From the NCBI GenBank assembly GCA_025997155.1, contig BNUF01000097.1, forward strand, positions 1 to 8,452: a stretch of DNA of 8,452 nt, written 5' to 3'. The stretch's first letter is position 1; every line of letters starts with the position of its first letter. The position numbers were made by a program, and so were the translations under genes. Source of the DNA: Clostridia bacterium (GTDB taxonomy: Bacteria > Bacillota > Clostridia > Lachnospirales > WQUN01). Below the pieces are notes generated by a model that was given only the letters and a program-made list of their open reading frames with translations, did not search any database and had not been told where the DNA came from. Positions 7,441 through 8,452 of the stretch are shown here, piece after piece.

Positions 7441-7448
7441 TAAGCCTC
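7429..7448 (-). terminator. Probable intrinsic terminator of the leftward 237-aa gene
   Basis: Read on the minus strand this is GAGGC-TTAT-GCTTC followed by six Ts. It is a 5-bp stem with one G-U pair, a 4-base loop and a U tract, 22 bases after the stop of the 7471-8184 gene. On the plus strand the same position becomes an A-C mismatch and there is no U tract, so it should work only leftward. The stem is short, so strength is uncertain. It overlaps the right end of R2. Confidence 0.5.
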
Positions 7449-7470
7449 GTACTAAATTCACAATGTAAAT

Positions 7471-8184
7471 TCAGACTCCATGTAGATTTTTACCGTTTTT
7501 TTCACAGACATTCTGTATAGTCCGAATTGTTTCATCTTCATTGAAATACTCGGAGTTCAAATACATATGAAGACTAACGTAACCGCTTGATAAGAATATC
7601 AAAAAATCATAATTATCTTTCGACAAAAAGTCAACGACGCTTGCGTAATCATTACCCGTTGCGTTGCGCGGACTTTTCAAAAAACCATAAATAAAACTTT
7701 CCATAGTGTGATCGCCGTCAATCACATCATAGAAGGTTTTTAACGTTGGTCTGTTAATTCCTTTTGTAAATGTGACAAATGAATCCTTTTTCTCATTGCA
7801 AAAATATTCACCGACTTGACAGTTATGAGCACTTACAGCGGCAATATAACTCTTCGCAAAAGTCGGATTATTTTCATAATGTATTTTCGGAGGAAATAAA
7901 CCTTTTTTCACGGGTTCAATGACATCATTGTATATATGCGTAAAAACAAAACAATTTCTGAGTAAAGTATACATGATATCAAGCGCAACAGATACCATAT
8001 CGCTAAATATTTCAAAAGACTCTATATAGTAGTTGACATCAAGGGTAGTATATTGTTTTTCGTTAATAAACATTTTGCCTCGCACTAAATATAGTTCGTT
8101 TTTATCAATCTCCCACCTTTCTTTCGCCCTAGAGTCAAAATATTCATTCTCAGCTTTTGAAGATTCCTTCTCCCAAAACCACAC
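7471..8184 (-). CDS. Unrecognised 237-residue protein, possible partner or immunity protein
   Basis: The start is GTG at 8184-8182, reading MWFWEKESSKAENEYFD. It is chosen because GGAGGAG (8200-8194) lies nine bases upstream. There is no signal peptide and no strong membrane segment. Two moderately hydrophobic helical stretches occur, about 54-88 (FEIFSDMVSVALDIMYTLLR to YNDV) and about 192-210 (YDFLIFLSSGYVSLHMY). The protein is rich in aromatic residues (Phe, Tyr), Asn and acidic residues and is probably soluble. I recognise no family or catalytic motif. The DNA is distinctly AT-rich compared with the hsd operon and with the gene fragment just upstream. That fragment ends six bases before this start, so the two formed an operon. 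An immunity role is only an inference from this arrangement. Its native promoter was probably lost when the IS inserted upstream. Confidence 0.75.
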   Translation of the reverse strand: MWFWEKESSKAENEYFDSRAKERWEIDKNELYLVRGKMFINEKQYTTLDVNYYIESFEIFSDMVSVALDIMYTLLRNCFVFTHIYNDVIEPVKKGLFPPKIHYENNPTFAKSYIAAVSAHNCQVGEYFCNEKKDSFVTFTKGINRPTLKTFYDVIDGDHTMESFIYGFLKSPRNATGNDYASVVDFLSKDNYDFLIFLSSGYVSLHMYLNSEYFNEDETIRTIQNVCEKNGKNLHGV

Positions 8185-8190
8185 CTACGT

Positions 8191-8328
8191 TCACTCCTCC
8201 GCAACGGTCACGTCAACAACCCACTCCGCTAATTTATCACCTGCGAACGCTCCGACAATGCCCAACACCAGCCCTCCTACCACGCCACCAACTGCTGTTC
8301 CTAAGCCAGGTACAACTGCTGACCCTAT
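8191..8328 (-). pseudogene. C-terminal remnant of a glycine-zipper protein cut by an IS element
   Basis: On the minus strand a frame ends at TGA (8193-8191). Read in the direction of translation it gives GSAVVPGLGTAVGGVVGGLV, then LGIVGAFAGDKLAEWVVD and VTVAEE. The glycine spacing (G-x-G-T-A-x-G-G-x-x-G-G, then further G every three to four residues) is a glycine zipper, a membrane-inserting or tightly packed helix pair. It is common near the C-terminus of secreted effectors and pore-forming proteins and of some membrane proteins. No start codon with an SD exists. Upstream the frame runs into the IS end and stops there, so the gene has lost its N-terminal part. Its codon use is GC-rich, unlike the AT-rich gene after it. 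The SD of the next gene lies within its last codons. Confidence 0.65.
8194..8200 (-). promoter_or_regulatory. Ribosome binding site of the 237-aa gene
   Basis: Read on the minus strand this is GGAGGAG, nine bases before the GTG at 8184. It encodes the last Glu codons of the glycine-zipper gene, so the two genes were translationally linked. It is the main support for the GTG start. Confidence 0.7.
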
Positions 8329-8341
8329 ATAGTCAAGGCTA

Positions 8342-8370
8342 TTTAAAATATTGAATAGATGTGTTAAAAT
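8342..8370 (+). promoter_or_regulatory. Putative promoter of the IS transposase
   Basis: TAAAAT (8365-8370) preceded by TG plus one base (8362-8364) is an extended -10. TTTAAA (8342-8347), 17 bases upstream, is a weak -35. The -10 lies only six bases before the ATG, so the message would be leaderless or nearly so, in keeping with the lack of an SD. This is a pattern-based guess. Confidence 0.35.
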
Positions 8371-8376
8371 AAAAGT

Positions 8377-8452
8377 ATGGCATATTCAATAGATTTAAGG
8401 GAAAAAGCGTTGAACGCATTGAAGAATGGTCATTTAAAAAGTGAAGTTAATG
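8377..8452 (+). CDS. IS630-family transposase, N-terminal part, runs off right edge
   Basis: Twenty-five codons are visible, reading MAYSIDLREKALNALKNGHL then KSEVN. The opening M-A-Y-S-x-D-L-R-x-K is the characteristic start of IS630-family transposases, followed by the first helices of the helix-turn-helix that binds the terminal repeats. The catalytic DDE domain lies beyond the window, so whether the gene is intact cannot be judged. No SD precedes the ATG, which is usual for poorly expressed transposases. Confidence 0.8.
   Translation, partial: MAYSIDLREKALNALKNGHLKSEVN

Larger units (their letters stand above)
8330..8452 (+). mobile_element. Left end of an IS630-family insertion sequence, partial
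   Basis: A transposase with an IS630-type N-terminus begins at 8377. The interrupted glycine-zipper frame stops matching coding sequence at a run of TA dinucleotides (TATATAG, 8326-8332). IS630 and Tc1/mariner relatives insert at and duplicate TA, so the left tip is placed at about 8330, beginning AGTCAAGGC. Internal symmetry is seen in CTATT (8339-8343) and AATAG (8354-8358). The exact tip and the right end are not visible in this window. Confidence 0.6.

Noticed and set aside
7454..7473. The two AAATTCA copies near the end of the 237-aa gene, considered as an operator or a CRISPR-like repeat
   Set aside because: They are only seven bases long in AT-rich DNA with just two copies, so chance is sufficient.
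8033..8332. A plus-strand frame rich in Thr and Pro opposite the 237-aa gene and the glycine-zipper tail
   Set aside because: The Pro/Thr richness is the antisense image of Gly and Val codons in the glycine-zipper tail, and there is no SD.
8331..8336. TTGACT on the minus strand at the IS end, a possible outward -35
   Set aside because: No acceptable -10 is found 16 to 18 bases downstream, so a promoter reading into the 237-aa gene is not supported.

Overview
The window is bacterial DNA. It is dominated by one tightly packed defence operon on the + strand (351-7357): a complete Type I restriction-modification system with a Fic-family gene set between the methylase and specificity genes, in the order hsdM - fic - hsdS - hsdR. 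All four genes have clear Shine-Dalgarno sites. Three junctions overlap (4 bp, 4 bp and 11 bp), so the proteins are almost certainly translated from one message by coupling. The organism cannot be named from the sequence. Strong SD sites, GTG starts, mixed GC content (operon near balanced, flanks AT-rich) and an IS630-type element suggest an anaerobic Firmicute or a similar gut or environmental bacterium, but this is a weak inference.

Layout. Bases 1-160 carry the start-proximal part of an unrecognised gene on the - strand that runs off the left edge. Bases 161-350 hold a 38-bp repeat (R1), an extended -10 promoter and the hsdM leader. The operon fills 351-7357. Bases 7358-7470 hold a second copy of the 38-bp repeat (R2) and a probable terminator for leftward transcription. 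An unrecognised 237-residue gene lies on the - strand at 7471-8184. Just upstream of it (8191 to about 8328) is the C-terminal tail of a glycine-zipper protein. That tail is cut off by the left end of an IS630-family insertion sequence, whose transposase starts at 8377 and runs off the right edge.

How the parts work together. HsdM and HsdS form the methylase that marks the host recognition sequence. HsdR adds ATP-driven translocation and cleavage of unmarked DNA. Fic has the complete catalytic motif of an AMP-transferase and an N-terminal inhibitory motif. Its place inside the operon suggests that it modifies a component of the system or acts as a linked toxin or regulator, but its target is unknown. 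The imperfect direct repeats on both sides of the operon suggest that it arrived as a unit. The right flank looks like a separate small operon (glycine-zipper protein plus 237-aa partner, possibly effector and immunity) that has been broken by the IS element.
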